Origin: PLanc-01 sp034678485
GTDB taxonomy: Bacteria > Planctomycetota > Phycisphaerae > Sedimentisphaerales > Anaerobacaceae
Assembly (NCBI GenBank): GCA_034678485.1
Contig: JAXDBU010000105.1
Location: 1-64,000 of the forward strand
DNA: 64,000 nucleotides
Reading direction: 5' to 3'
Shown: positions 1 through 7,736 of the stretch, one piece after another
Position numbering within the stretch: position 1 is the first letter of the stretch
Layout of the letters: each line of letters starts with the position of its first letter
The notes under the pieces: model-generated
The model's database searches: none
Seen by the model: the letters and a program-made list of their open reading frames with translations, nothing else
What the model was told of the DNA's origin: nothing
Position numbers and translations under genes: made by a program

Positions 1-479
1 CCGTGGTACATGGCAATCACCCGGTCTTTCTCGACCAGCGCAGCACCGGAATAACACTTCTCTTCCGGGTGCGGGTAGATTGCGTAGGGAAGGTCGCGCC
101 AGTGAACGAGATCGTCGCTTACCGCATGTCCCCAGTGCTGGCGCGGGTCCTCGGGCGGGTAGGCCTGGTAGAAGAGGTGCCAGCGCCCCTGCCAGAAGCA
201 CAGACCGTTGCCGTCGTTGAGCCGGCTCTCCGGGCTGACGAAATGGTAGATCGGCCGATATCGGTCCTGCGCCAGTTTCTTCCGCGACTCTGCGAATCGC
301 TGCATGAGCGGATTGGCCGCCAATTGGGCCTCCTGCTCATCCAGCTTGTCGGCGAACGTGTACTTCGGAACGCGCGACATGTAGTTGGGTTGCGACGCTT
401 CGCCGGCCGCTGCGCAGCCGGTCCAGAACGCCACCACCGGCGCCACGCACAACAGCACGACAGACTTTCTTGCCGGCAT
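1..479 (-). CDS. GH32 family glycoside hydrolase (fructan/sucrose hydrolase type), 3' end outside window
   Basis: Reading left from an ATG at 479 gives an open frame that runs off the window edge. After a hydrophobic N-terminal signal segment (about residues 5-22, followed by GCAAAGEA) comes the start of a GH32 five-bladed propeller: RPIYHFVSPESRLNDGNG, then HLFYQ, HWGHAVSDDLVHWRDLP and CYSGAALV. In GH32 the first block holds the catalytic Asp nucleophile; here it reads LNDGNG instead of the usual MNDPNG. GH32 enzymes cleave beta-fructosides such as sucrose, levan and inulin. The signal segment suggests export. A fructokinase-like gene and a sugar-type regulator lie divergently at 1700-3844, which fits a fructan-use locus. 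A second in-frame ATG lies at 488, but the purine-rich GGAAGG is better spaced for 479. The C-terminal beta-sandwich cannot be assessed. Confidence 0.8.
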   Translation of the reverse strand, partial: MPARKSVVLLCVAPVVAFWTGCAAAGEASQPNYMSRVPKYTFADKLDEQEAQLAANPLMQRFAESRKKLAQDRYRPIYHFVSPESRLNDGNGLCFWQGRWHLFYQAYPPEDPRQHWGHAVSDDLVHWRDLPYAIYPHPEEKCYSGAALVEKDRVIAMYH

Positions 480-551
480 CGGTCTCATCCTTCCTTCGCG
501 CCTGCCGCAAACGGAGCCAAACACGGCGTCTCCGCTGCATATCCTGCCCAT

Positions 552-1325
552 CTAAAAACCCACTTTTCCCCAGACTGCCGTAACGAGTTTGCGGATGTCC
601 TCATTGTCGAGTTGGATCTTGCGCGAATAGCTGGCGTAGTCCGGGTTCTCCATGGCTCCTGCTTCGACTCCAAAATCGATGGTGCGCTGATCTCGCCACT
701 TCCAGTACTCGCCGTGTCCGTCGCCGAAGACCAACGTCGTGCCCACGCCGTGACGAACCGGCACGGGATCCCACCAGCGTTCCTGGTTATAGAAGATGCT
801 CCATGTCGATGGCGTGCAGAATCCTTCGTCGAGGAAGAGCATCCGTTCGGCAGGACGTGTGATCTGAGTACGCTTGCGAATGGCCATCGATTCCGTTGCC
901 CCGGCAGTCTGCAGCACGCTCGGGCACGTGTAGCCAAAAGAGTCCGGCATAGAATAGGTTCGCATCTCCCCGGGTCTTCCCGTCGGGCAGCGGTAGACGT
1001 CGATGTTCTTGGCGCAATATGGATAGAGCAATCCTCGCTCGATTGCCAGTTCTTGATGTTCCGAATTGAGGTAGTGGTCCAAGTTGGCGTGATCGACCCA
1101 GCACTCATTCCCGACGGTATGCCCCGAGGGCACCTTCTCATCGTTGTCGTCGGCGTACATCTGCCACACGAGAACCAGGTTCTTGAGGTTGTTCATGCAG
1201 GCCACACGCTTGCCCATTTCCCTGGCCCGATTCAGAGACGGCAACAACACCGCCATCAAGATGGCGATGACTGCGATCACAACCAACAACTCGATCAAGG
1301 TGAAAGCTCTCCGGCGTAGGATCAT
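552..1325 (-). CDS. Prepilin-like secreted protein with H-X9-DG motif
   Basis: The N-terminus MILRRRAFTLIELLVV is a type IV prepilin/type II pseudopilin leader: short basic stretch, F-T-L-I-E cleavage and methylation site, then a hydrophobic helix. Near the C-terminus RHGVGTTLVFGDGHGEYW contains His, nine residues, then Asp-Gly, the H-X9-DG pattern seen in the large prepilin-like families of planctomycetes and relatives. The body (about 257 aa) has paired Cys and no enzymatic motif I recognise. It is probably processed by a prepilin peptidase and held at the inner membrane or assembled on the cell surface; its role is unknown. The frame extends to a TTG at 1385, but the leader peptide places the start at the ATG at 1325, with GGAAAGGG seven bases upstream. 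It sits between the GH32 gene and the fructokinase gene. Confidence 0.85.
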   Translation of the reverse strand: MILRRRAFTLIELLVVIAVIAILMAVLLPSLNRAREMGKRVACMNNLKNLVLVWQMYADDNDEKVPSGHTVGNECWVDHANLDHYLNSEHQELAIERGLLYPYCAKNIDVYRCPTGRPGEMRTYSMPDSFGYTCPSVLQTAGATESMAIRKRTQITRPAERMLFLDEGFCTPSTWSIFYNQERWWDPVPVRHGVGTTLVFGDGHGEYWKWRDQRTIDFGVEAGAMENPDYASYSRKIQLDNEDIRKLVTAVWGKVGF

Positions 1326-1398
1326 CCTCCGGCCCTTTCCGCATATCTTGGATGCATGCTCATCTTGTGTCAAATAATAGCTCAAACCAGGGAAACAT

Positions 1399-1428
1399 AA
1401 TGTAACTATATCACACCATTACTGTCAA
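1399..1428 (-). promoter_or_regulatory. Predicted sigma70-type promoter for the prepilin-like gene
   Basis: On the minus strand TTGACA (1423-1428) is followed after 18 bases by TACATT (1399-1404). Transcription would begin near 1392, giving a leader of about 65 bases before the ATG at 1325. Seen in sequence; not tested. Confidence 0.5.
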
Positions 1429-1566
1429 TACTTTTTTTACAATTCGCAAGAAATATCTACCATCCAACAGAGCATTCATCGTCTCTTTGGCTGCCAAGAT
1501 CAAGAAATACACGCGATAAACTCTGCAATGACAACAAGGAAAGCCACTAGTTTGCAAAAGAAAGTG

Positions 1567-1595
1567 TTTACATTTAATCACGGGCATGCTATGAT
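1567..1595 (+). promoter_or_regulatory. Predicted sigma70-type promoter for the sugar kinase operon
   Basis: TTTACA (1567-1572), a 17-base spacer and TATGAT (1590-1595) form a near-consensus promoter. It reads toward the PfkB kinase (ATG 1700), leaving a leader of about 100 bases. The 1326-1699 gap is AT-rich and holds this promoter plus the divergent one for the prepilin-like gene. An operator for the GntR-LacI regulator encoded just downstream is likely here, but I could not single one out. Confidence 0.6.
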
Positions 1596-1699
1596 AGAAC
1601 AGTGGCTTGGTTGGTGAAAAAGGCAATTCCTCCGAGCGAAGACGCCAGAACGCACGACTGAGGAATCCGAAATTGCAACACATTTGTAAAGGTAGAACC

Positions 1700-2713
1700 A
1701 TGAGAGACCGCCAAGGACGTCAAATGCCCATCGTGGTCGGGGTCGGCGAGTTGCTCGGGGATATTCTCCCGAATGGGAAGCGGCCGGGTGGAGCCCCGGC
1801 CAACTTCGTCTTTCATTGCGGCCAGTTGGGAGCGGATGCCTACCTGGCCAGTTCGCTCGGAGACGACGACCTGGGCAACGAGATGCGCGACCTGCTGGCC
1901 CACCAGGGATTCAGGCTGGACTTCGTGACCACGAGCAGGGCACTGCCGACGAGCACCGTCTCCGTGTTGCTGGACCGGGATCAGAATCCGCACTACCGGA
2001 TCAAGGAGAACGTTGCGTGGGACGGAATCTCCTGGTCGGATCGTCTCGGAGACTTGTCCCGGATGGCGGATGCTGTCTGCTTTGGTTCACTGGCACAGCG
2101 CGGCTCGCACACGAGGCAGACCATTCACAGATTCCTGGATTGTGCCGGACCCGACTGTCTGCGCGTCTTCGACGTGAACCTGCGTCTGCCCTATCCGGAT
2201 TCGGCAGTGCTGCTCGATTCTATCGAGAGAGCAAACGTGGTCAAACTCAATGCGGATGAGCTGGAGTACGTCGGGAACTTTCTCGGACTCACAGGCGATA
2301 CACATCATCGCCTGGCTGAGATAGTCCGGCGATTTGATCTGAATTGTATTGCATTGACGCGCGGTGCTCAGGGGAGTATCCTGGTCACGAGTGATGAGAC
2401 CGTCGAGTGCCCCGGACAGGAGATTCTCGTCCGGGACACCGTGGGAGCAGGCGATGCGTTCACAGCCGGAATGGTCATGGGCTTGCTGCAGAAGCGGCCG
2501 CTGCATGAAGTCAATGCCGCGGCCGGATGTGTTGCCGCGTGTGTGTGCTCGCAAGCGGGCGCCATGGCAAGACTATCACCGGATGTCACAGGCAGTTTTG
2601 GGATCTGTGGTCACCCGGTACGCGAATATCGCCGGAGCAGGCAGAACCGGGAGAAGACCGGTGAGTTCGAGGCACAATCCCGAGTCGTGGGCGAGCAATC
2701 CCAGGCCCAGTAG
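1700..2713 (+). CDS. PfkB family sugar kinase, probably fructokinase
   Basis: A ribokinase/PfkB-fold enzyme of 337 aa that would phosphorylate a sugar with ATP, most likely fructose to fructose-6-phosphate. The N-terminal glycine segment VVGVGELLGD and GGAPANFVFHCGQLG (sugar site) are typical of bacterial fructokinases. PfkB signature 2, DTVGAGDAFTAG, is at about residues 246-257 and carries the catalytic Asp and anion hole. The start is ATG 1700 with AAAGGTAG ahead; an upstream extension to 1607 lacks family similarity. The regulator gene begins 15 bases after the stop, so the two are probably cotranscribed from the promoter at 1567-1595. The divergent GH32 gene would supply fructose. Substrate is inferred from context and family resemblance; another hexose is possible. 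Confidence 0.87.
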   Translation: MRDRQGRQMPIVVGVGELLGDILPNGKRPGGAPANFVFHCGQLGADAYLASSLGDDDLGNEMRDLLAHQGFRLDFVTTSRALPTSTVSVLLDRDQNPHYRIKENVAWDGISWSDRLGDLSRMADAVCFGSLAQRGSHTRQTIHRFLDCAGPDCLRVFDVNLRLPYPDSAVLLDSIERANVVKLNADELEYVGNFLGLTGDTHHRLAEIVRRFDLNCIALTRGAQGSILVTSDETVECPGQEILVRDTVGAGDAFTAGMVMGLLQKRPLHEVNAAAGCVAACVCSQAGAMARLSPDVTGSFGICGHPVREYRRSRQNREKTGEFEAQSRVVGEQSQAQ

Positions 2714-2728
2714 AGATGAGACAGCGTG

Positions 2729-3844
2729 ATGGACCGTGTGACGGGCGAAAAAGTCAAACACAGACACATATACGAGATCCTGCACCAGAGCATTCTGCGC
2801 GGCGATTATCAGAAGGATGAGCGCATCCCCACGGAAACCGATCTGGCCAAGCAGTTCTCCACATCGCGTCCCACCGTGGCCCGGGCCCTGGCTCGATTGC
2901 GGAAAGAAGGGCTCATCGAGAGGCGTCCCGGCTCGGGGACCTACGTCCGATACGCCGACAAATCCAGGAGGATTCTGAGCTTTGGCCTCTTGATACCGGG
3001 CCTGGGTGAAACCGAGATCTTCGAGCCCATCTGCGGGCACATGGCGGAGGCAGCCGACGAAAACGGCTTCCGGCTCATCTGGAGCGGGTCCATGTCCGAG
3101 AGTGTGGAAGACAGGCAACGCCACATCGAGTGCCTGGCGCAGCGCTACGTGCAGGAGAAGGTGGACGGCGTGTTCTTCTCGCCACTGGAACTCACCACGG
3201 AAAAGGACACGATCAATACGCGGATCGTTCAATTCTTCGACGAAGCGGGGATTCCCGTGGTGCTCATGGATCGCGACGTGGTGTCCTTTCCCCTGCGCAG
3301 CAAGTATGATCTGGTCAGCGTGGACAATCTCCGCATCGGGTACATCATGGCTCAGCACCTCATCGAACACGGTTGCACCCGACTGAAGTTCGTGGCGAGG
3401 CCGTACTCGGCGCCGACCGTCCGATTGCGTGCCCTGGGCTATGAGGAGGCCGTGCGCAAGGCCGGACTGAAACCGGAACCCGACGGCTCGAACGCCGTGA
3501 ATATCGGCGACGTGGAGGATCAGGACTTCCTGCGGAAGCTCGTGCAGGGCGACAGAACGGTCGGCATCGTGTGTGCCAACGACACCACGGCCGCTCGATT
3601 GATGCACCACGTCTCGGAGATGGGATACGATATCCCCGGACAGGTTCGCGTCGTCGGCATCGATGACGTCAAATACGCGAGGTTTCTGCGCGTGCCGCTG
3701 ACCACGTATCGCCAACCGCTCAAGAACATCGCGTCGGTCGCCATTGAAATGATGTTGGCAAGGGTCTCCAACCCCAAGACACTGACCCGAACTGTTTGCC
3801 TGGACGGCGAACTGGTAATCAGGCGATCCTGCGGATGCGTCTGA
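2729..3844 (+). CDS. GntR-type HTH fused to LacI-type sensor: sugar-responsive repressor
   Basis: Residues about 12-80 form a GntR winged helix (HIYEILHQSILRGDY, then PTETDLAKQFSTSRPTVARAL and GLIERRPGSGTYV). Residues about 90-371 form a LacI/periplasmic-binding-like sensor (FGLLIPGLGETEIFEPI, VVLMDRDV, VDNLRIGYIMAQHL, GIDDVKYARFLRVPLTTYRQP). This chimeric layout is established for AraR-like regulators, which leave DNA when the sensor binds sugar. Coupled to a PfkB kinase and beside a divergent GH32 hydrolase, it probably controls the fructan locus from the 1.4-1.7 kb intergenic region. The start could be GTG 2726 or ATG 2729; no strong ribosome site separates them. It converges on holA with a 31-base gap and no clear terminator. 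Confidence 0.88.
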   Translation: MDRVTGEKVKHRHIYEILHQSILRGDYQKDERIPTETDLAKQFSTSRPTVARALARLRKEGLIERRPGSGTYVRYADKSRRILSFGLLIPGLGETEIFEPICGHMAEAADENGFRLIWSGSMSESVEDRQRHIECLAQRYVQEKVDGVFFSPLELTTEKDTINTRIVQFFDEAGIPVVLMDRDVVSFPLRSKYDLVSVDNLRIGYIMAQHLIEHGCTRLKFVARPYSAPTVRLRALGYEEAVRKAGLKPEPDGSNAVNIGDVEDQDFLRKLVQGDRTVGIVCANDTTAARLMHHVSEMGYDIPGQVRVVGIDDVKYARFLRVPLTTYRQPLKNIASVAIEMMLARVSNPKTLTRTVCLDGELVIRRSCGCV

Positions 3845-3875
3845 ACCGTACGCCGGTTGGGATACTCAGGGAGCG

Positions 3876-4853
3876 TTAAGACCTTGCACCCGATATCGCA
3901 TTGCCGGCAAGCCGGAGAACCAGGTGCTCGATGGCGACGGCGGCCTGGGCTTGGCCGGTCTTCGTCGCGTGATCGACCGCCGCCAGTTCCTCCAGAAACG
4001 TCGCAATCTGGGAGAGCGTGGTCCGTTGGACCTGGGCGAAGAAGCGGTCCTTGTTGAACCCCACGCGGACCTGCTTGGCGACGATCTCCGGACTGATCCG
4101 CCGGTCCAGCAGCGTCTTGGCCTGGAACATGCGGCGCAGGTGAAAGGCGAATGCGCCGACCACGCTGTAGTCGGCGCTCTTGTCCTGCTCAAACATATTG
4201 CGAAGCCGCGTGACGGCCTGGCCGGTGTTGCCGCTTATCATGGCATCGATCACCTCGAACGCGCCGAAAATCCGCTGATGGCCGATCAGCGACTCGACAT
4301 GGTCCGCGCGGATCACCTTCTCGTCCCGGGCGAATAAGATGAGCTTCTCCAGCTCGTTGTAGAGCTGGGCCAGTTCCTCGCCGATCAGCTCGACGAGCAT
4401 TTCCGCGGCGTCACGATTGAGCTTGATCTTGTGCTTCGTCGCGGCGTAGCACACCAGGTGCTCGGGCAGTTTCCATTTGGGCGGTTGCTCCATCGTGATG
4501 AGCGAGCCGACCTTGGGCAACATCTTCGAGAGCCGTGTGCGAGCATCCCAGCTTGAGACCGCGAGGATGAGAATGCCGGTGCTCGCAGGCTTCTGGAAGT
4601 ACCGTTCGAGGACTTCACGGTGCTTCGAGACGAAGCCGTCGGCCCCCTTGACGAGAACCACACGCTTGTCCGCCAGAAACGGGACTGTCCGCAACTCGTC
4701 GAGGACCTCCGAGACGACCGCCTCGTCGCCATCGACGCTCAGCAGCGCGGTCATTCGCTGTTCGGGATCCAGCAGCTCATCGACCAACTCCAGGGCCCGG
4801 ATCCCGACGAGCGAATCGTCCTTGCCTGCGACAACGTAGATGCGGTCAGCCAT
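3876..4853 (-). CDS. holA: DNA polymerase III subunit delta
   Basis: This 325-aa protein matches the clamp-loader delta subunit, which opens the beta sliding clamp and loads it on DNA. Features are the N-terminal MADRIYVVAGKDD, the segment VPFLADKRVVLVKGADGF, EQPPKWKLPEHL, and the delta hallmark IGEELAQLYNELEKL followed by a helical domain around HQRIFGAFEVIDAMISG. The three-domain length is normal. The frame remains open upstream through an AT-rich repeat to 4946, but the family begins at ATG 4853. The gene shares direction with gyrA but is separated from it by an inverted-repeat element, so cotranscription is uncertain. Confidence 0.92.
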   Translation of the reverse strand: MADRIYVVAGKDDSLVGIRALELVDELLDPEQRMTALLSVDGDEAVVSEVLDELRTVPFLADKRVVLVKGADGFVSKHREVLERYFQKPASTGILILAVSSWDARTRLSKMLPKVGSLITMEQPPKWKLPEHLVCYAATKHKIKLNRDAAEMLVELIGEELAQLYNELEKLILFARDEKVIRADHVESLIGHQRIFGAFEVIDAMISGNTGQAVTRLRNMFEQDKSADYSVVGAFAFHLRRMFQAKTLLDRRISPEIVAKQVRVGFNKDRFFAQVQRTTLSQIATFLEELAAVDHATKTGQAQAAVAIEHLVLRLAGNAISGARS

Positions 4854-4868
4854 GCAGCCCCCGGGGCG

Positions 4869-5022
4869 TGCAAATCCGAAATTCGAATCTCGAAACCCGA
4901 AACAAATCCAAAGCACAAAGCCCAAATGACCGAAACGCTGGCACAAGCCGGAGTCCTCGTTTTGAACTTTGGGTTTTGACCATTCGTGCTTGTTTCGGAT
5001 TTCGCATTTCGTGCTTCGGATT
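4869..5022. repeat. AT-rich imperfect inverted repeat between gyrA and holA
   Basis: The left arm (about 4871-4920) and right arm (about 4970-5022) are reverse complements over most of their length. Both ends share AAATCCGAA and CGAAACAA, and CAAAGCCCAAA pairs with TTTGGGTTTTG. Each arm is built of short CGAAA/TTTCG units. The transcript could fold into a long hairpin, possibly ending gyrA transcription or shielding mRNA ends. Base composition is clearly more AT-rich than the flanking genes. Confidence 0.7.
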
Positions 5023-5024
5023 TC

Positions 5025-7580
5025 TTATTGCTCGGCGCCTTCCTCGCCTTCGAGGTCCTCTGCAGCGATCTTCTCGGCAGCGACGAGCTTGTCGTCCTCC
5101 TTGAGCTTGATCAGGCGAACGCCCTGCGTGTTGCGGCCGATCGAGCGGATCTCGTCGAGACCGGTGCGGATAATCATACCGTTGGCGGTGATGAGCATGA
5201 GGTCGTCGCCCGCCTGGACGGACTTGAGCGAAACCACCTTGCCGTTGCGGTCGCTGGTCTTGATGTTCTTGAGACCGAGGCCGCCGCGGGTCTGGGAGCG
5301 ATAGTTCTCGACGCCCGTCCGCTTGCCATAGCCCATCTCGCAGACCGTGAACAAGGCGGCCTTCTCGTCGGGGATGACCATGCCGACGACCTCGTCGTCC
5401 GGGCGCAGCTTGATGCCGTGAACACCGCGAGAGGCCCGGCCCATCGAGCGAACCTCCTTCTCGTCGAACCGGATCGTCATACCGTCGCGGGTGCCCAGGA
5501 TGATATGGTCGTGCCCGGTGGTCATGGCCACGCCGATCAGGGCATCCGTCGGATCGAGGTTGATCGCGATGACGCCGGTGGAGCGGGGATTGCTGTACTG
5601 GCTCAGTTGCGTCTTCTTGACGAGCCCATCCTTGGTGGCCATCACCAGCTCTCGCGGCGTCGCGCCTTCGGGGTCCTCGAAGCTGCTGACCGCGATGATC
5701 GAGGCAATCGTCTGAGTCCCCAGGTTCAACAGGTTGGCGATGCTGCGTCCCTTGCTCTGGCGGCTCATGGCGGGCACGTCGTAGACCCGCAGCCAGTAGC
5801 ATCGGCCGCGATTCGTGAAGATCAGCAGGTAGTCGTGCGTGGAGGCGACGAACAGGTGCTTGATGAAGTCGCCCTCGCGGATGTCGGAGCCGATGACGCC
5901 CCGCCCGCCGCGGCCCTGGCGTCTGTACGTATCGATGGGCATTCGCTTGATGTAGCCGGCGTGGCTGACCGTGACGATCACGTCCTCCTGGGCGATCAGG
6001 TCCTCGATCTCGATGGCCTCGACGCTGCCGGCAATCTGGGTCCGGCGCTTGTCGCCATACTTGTCCTTGATCTCGTTGATGTCCTGGCGAATGATCCCGA
6101 GCAGGACCTTCTCGTCGGCCAGGATGGCCTCGTAGCCCTTGATCTCCTCGATCAGGTCCGCATAATCCTTGGCCAGTTTCTCGATTTCCAGGCCGGTCAG
6201 GCGATGCAACTGCATGTTGAGAATCGCATCCGCCTGCGGACCGGTGAGAAAGTGGTCGTTCTTCGTCTTCTCGCGGACGAACTCCTTGGGCAGCAGCTTG
6301 CGAAGCGTCTCGCTCTCGGCCAGACGCAGCGGCTTCTTCATCAAGTTGAGCTTGGCTGTCGGGACGTCAGGCGACTTCTTGATGATCTCGATGATCTCGT
6401 CGATGTCGCTGACCGCGAGGATCAGACCTTCGAGGATGTGCGCCCGGTTGCGGGCCCGCTTCATCAGGAACCGGCTGCGACGCCGGACAACTTCTTTGCG
6501 GTGCTCAATGAAGTGATCGAGCATCTCGCGAATCGTCAGCGTCTCCGGCCGGTTGTTGACCAGCGCGATATTGGCAATCGCAAAGGTCGTCTGCAGAGGC
6601 GTGTACTGATAGACCTTGTTCAGCGCGATTTCCGCGTCGGCGTCCTTCTTGATCTCGACGACGATCCGCAGGCCGTGACGGTCCGATTCGTCCCGGACGT
6701 CCGCCACTTCGGGCAGCGAGCCCTCGTGGACGCACTCCGCGATCTTCGAAACGATGTTCGTCTTGATCACCGTGTAGGGGATTTCGGTAATGATGATCTG
6801 GTCCTTGCCCTTCTTACTGGACTCGATCTCCGCCCTGCCGCGAACCGTGAGGTGACCCCGGCCGGTGGTATAGGCGTCGATGATGCCCTTCTTGCCGCAG
6901 ATGATGCCGCCGGTGGGGAAGTCCGGGCCGGGCAGGACCTTCATGATGTCCTTGAATCCGCACTTGGGATCCTCGATGATCAGCAGCAGCGCGTCGCAGA
7001 CCTCGCGGAGATTGTGCGGCGGGATATTCGTCGCCATGCCGACCGCGATGCCCGTCGAGCCGTTGACCAGCAGATTGGGGAACCGCGAGGGCAGCACGGT
7101 CGGCTCGGTCCGCGTCTCGTCGTAGTTGGGTATGAAATCGACCGTATCATAGTTGATATCGGCCATCATCTCCATGGCCGGCGCGGTCATCCTCGCTTCG
7201 GTGTATCGCATCGCGGCGGGCGGATCCGCGTCGATGCTGCCGAAGTTGCCCTGCGGATCGACCAGCGTGTACCGCATGTTCCAGGACTGCCCCAAGCGGA
7301 CGAGCGTGCCGTAGGTGGCCTGGTCGCCGTGGGGGTGGTAGTTGCCGCTGGTGTCGCCGACGATCTTGGCACACTTTCGGTGCGCGCTGCGAGGTCCGAG
7401 ATTCAGGTCGTTCATCGCGACGAGGATACGTCGCTGCGAGGGCTTCAGGCCGTCGCGAACATCGGGCAACGCTCGCGACACGATGACGCTCATCGCGTAG
7501 TTCAGATACGAATTCTTGAGCTCGTCAAGAATCGGCATCTCTTCGAAATGGTCCTTAGGTTGTTGCTCTGTTTCCTTCAT
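5025..7580 (-). CDS. gyrA: DNA gyrase subunit A
   Basis: Full-length 851-aa GyrA, the DNA-cleaving subunit that makes negative supercoils with GyrB and ATP. The N-terminus has YAMSVIVSRALPDVRDGLKP; the catalytic tyrosine is in AAMRYTEARM (E. coli Tyr122 equivalent). The C-terminal beta-pinwheel carries the GyrA box as RRQGRGGRG, separating it from ParC. The quinolone-determining region reads HPHGDQATYGTLVR: at E. coli positions 83 and 87, where sensitive enzymes usually have Ser and Asp/Glu, it has Gln and Gly. The C-terminus is acidic. A promoter lies at 7708-7736. gyrB is not nearby. Confidence 0.96.
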   Translation of the reverse strand: MKETEQQPKDHFEEMPILDELKNSYLNYAMSVIVSRALPDVRDGLKPSQRRILVAMNDLNLGPRSAHRKCAKIVGDTSGNYHPHGDQATYGTLVRLGQSWNMRYTLVDPQGNFGSIDADPPAAMRYTEARMTAPAMEMMADINYDTVDFIPNYDETRTEPTVLPSRFPNLLVNGSTGIAVGMATNIPPHNLREVCDALLLIIEDPKCGFKDIMKVLPGPDFPTGGIICGKKGIIDAYTTGRGHLTVRGRAEIESSKKGKDQIIITEIPYTVIKTNIVSKIAECVHEGSLPEVADVRDESDRHGLRIVVEIKKDADAEIALNKVYQYTPLQTTFAIANIALVNNRPETLTIREMLDHFIEHRKEVVRRRSRFLMKRARNRAHILEGLILAVSDIDEIIEIIKKSPDVPTAKLNLMKKPLRLAESETLRKLLPKEFVREKTKNDHFLTGPQADAILNMQLHRLTGLEIEKLAKDYADLIEEIKGYEAILADEKVLLGIIRQDINEIKDKYGDKRRTQIAGSVEAIEIEDLIAQEDVIVTVSHAGYIKRMPIDTYRRQGRGGRGVIGSDIREGDFIKHLFVASTHDYLLIFTNRGRCYWLRVYDVPAMSRQSKGRSIANLLNLGTQTIASIIAVSSFEDPEGATPRELVMATKDGLVKKTQLSQYSNPRSTGVIAINLDPTDALIGVAMTTGHDHIILGTRDGMTIRFDEKEVRSMGRASRGVHGIKLRPDDEVVGMVIPDEKAALFTVCEMGYGKRTGVENYRSQTRGGLGLKNIKTSDRNGKVVSLKSVQAGDDLMLITANGMIIRTGLDEIRSIGRNTQGVRLIKLKEDDKLVAAEKIAAEDLEGEEGAEQ

Positions 7581-7707
7581 GTTCCCTATCTTCTCTCCGT
7601 CCCAGGCGGCACGGCGACCCGATCAGGATCGCCGAAAAACCACAAGGGGTGACACTCAAGCGAAGGCCGGCCACCATCCATAGTCAGGGCTGTTTTCCAA
7701 TGCTGTC

Positions 7708-7736
7708 AGGTTACCGGTATCAGGGCGAAAAGTCAA
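7708..7736 (-). promoter_or_regulatory. Predicted promoter for gyrA
   Basis: On the minus strand TTGACT (7731-7736), a 17-base spacer and TAACCT (7708-7713). The -35 lies inside the last codons of the antiporter gene. It would give a leader of about 120 bases before the gyrA ATG at 7580. Confidence 0.5.

Noticed and set aside
3..1319. Long plus-strand open frame opposite the prepilin-like and GH32 genes
   Set aside because: It has no family resemblance or ribosome site and is antisense to two well-supported genes; a GC-rich shadow frame.
4880..4892. TTCGAATC string resembling a tRNA T-loop
   Set aside because: It is part of the AT-rich inverted repeat between holA and gyrA; no cloverleaf can be built around it.
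4986..7652. 888-codon plus-strand frame antisense to gyrA
   Set aside because: Leu/Asp/Val-rich mirror of gyrA codons; gyrA on the other strand is unmistakable.
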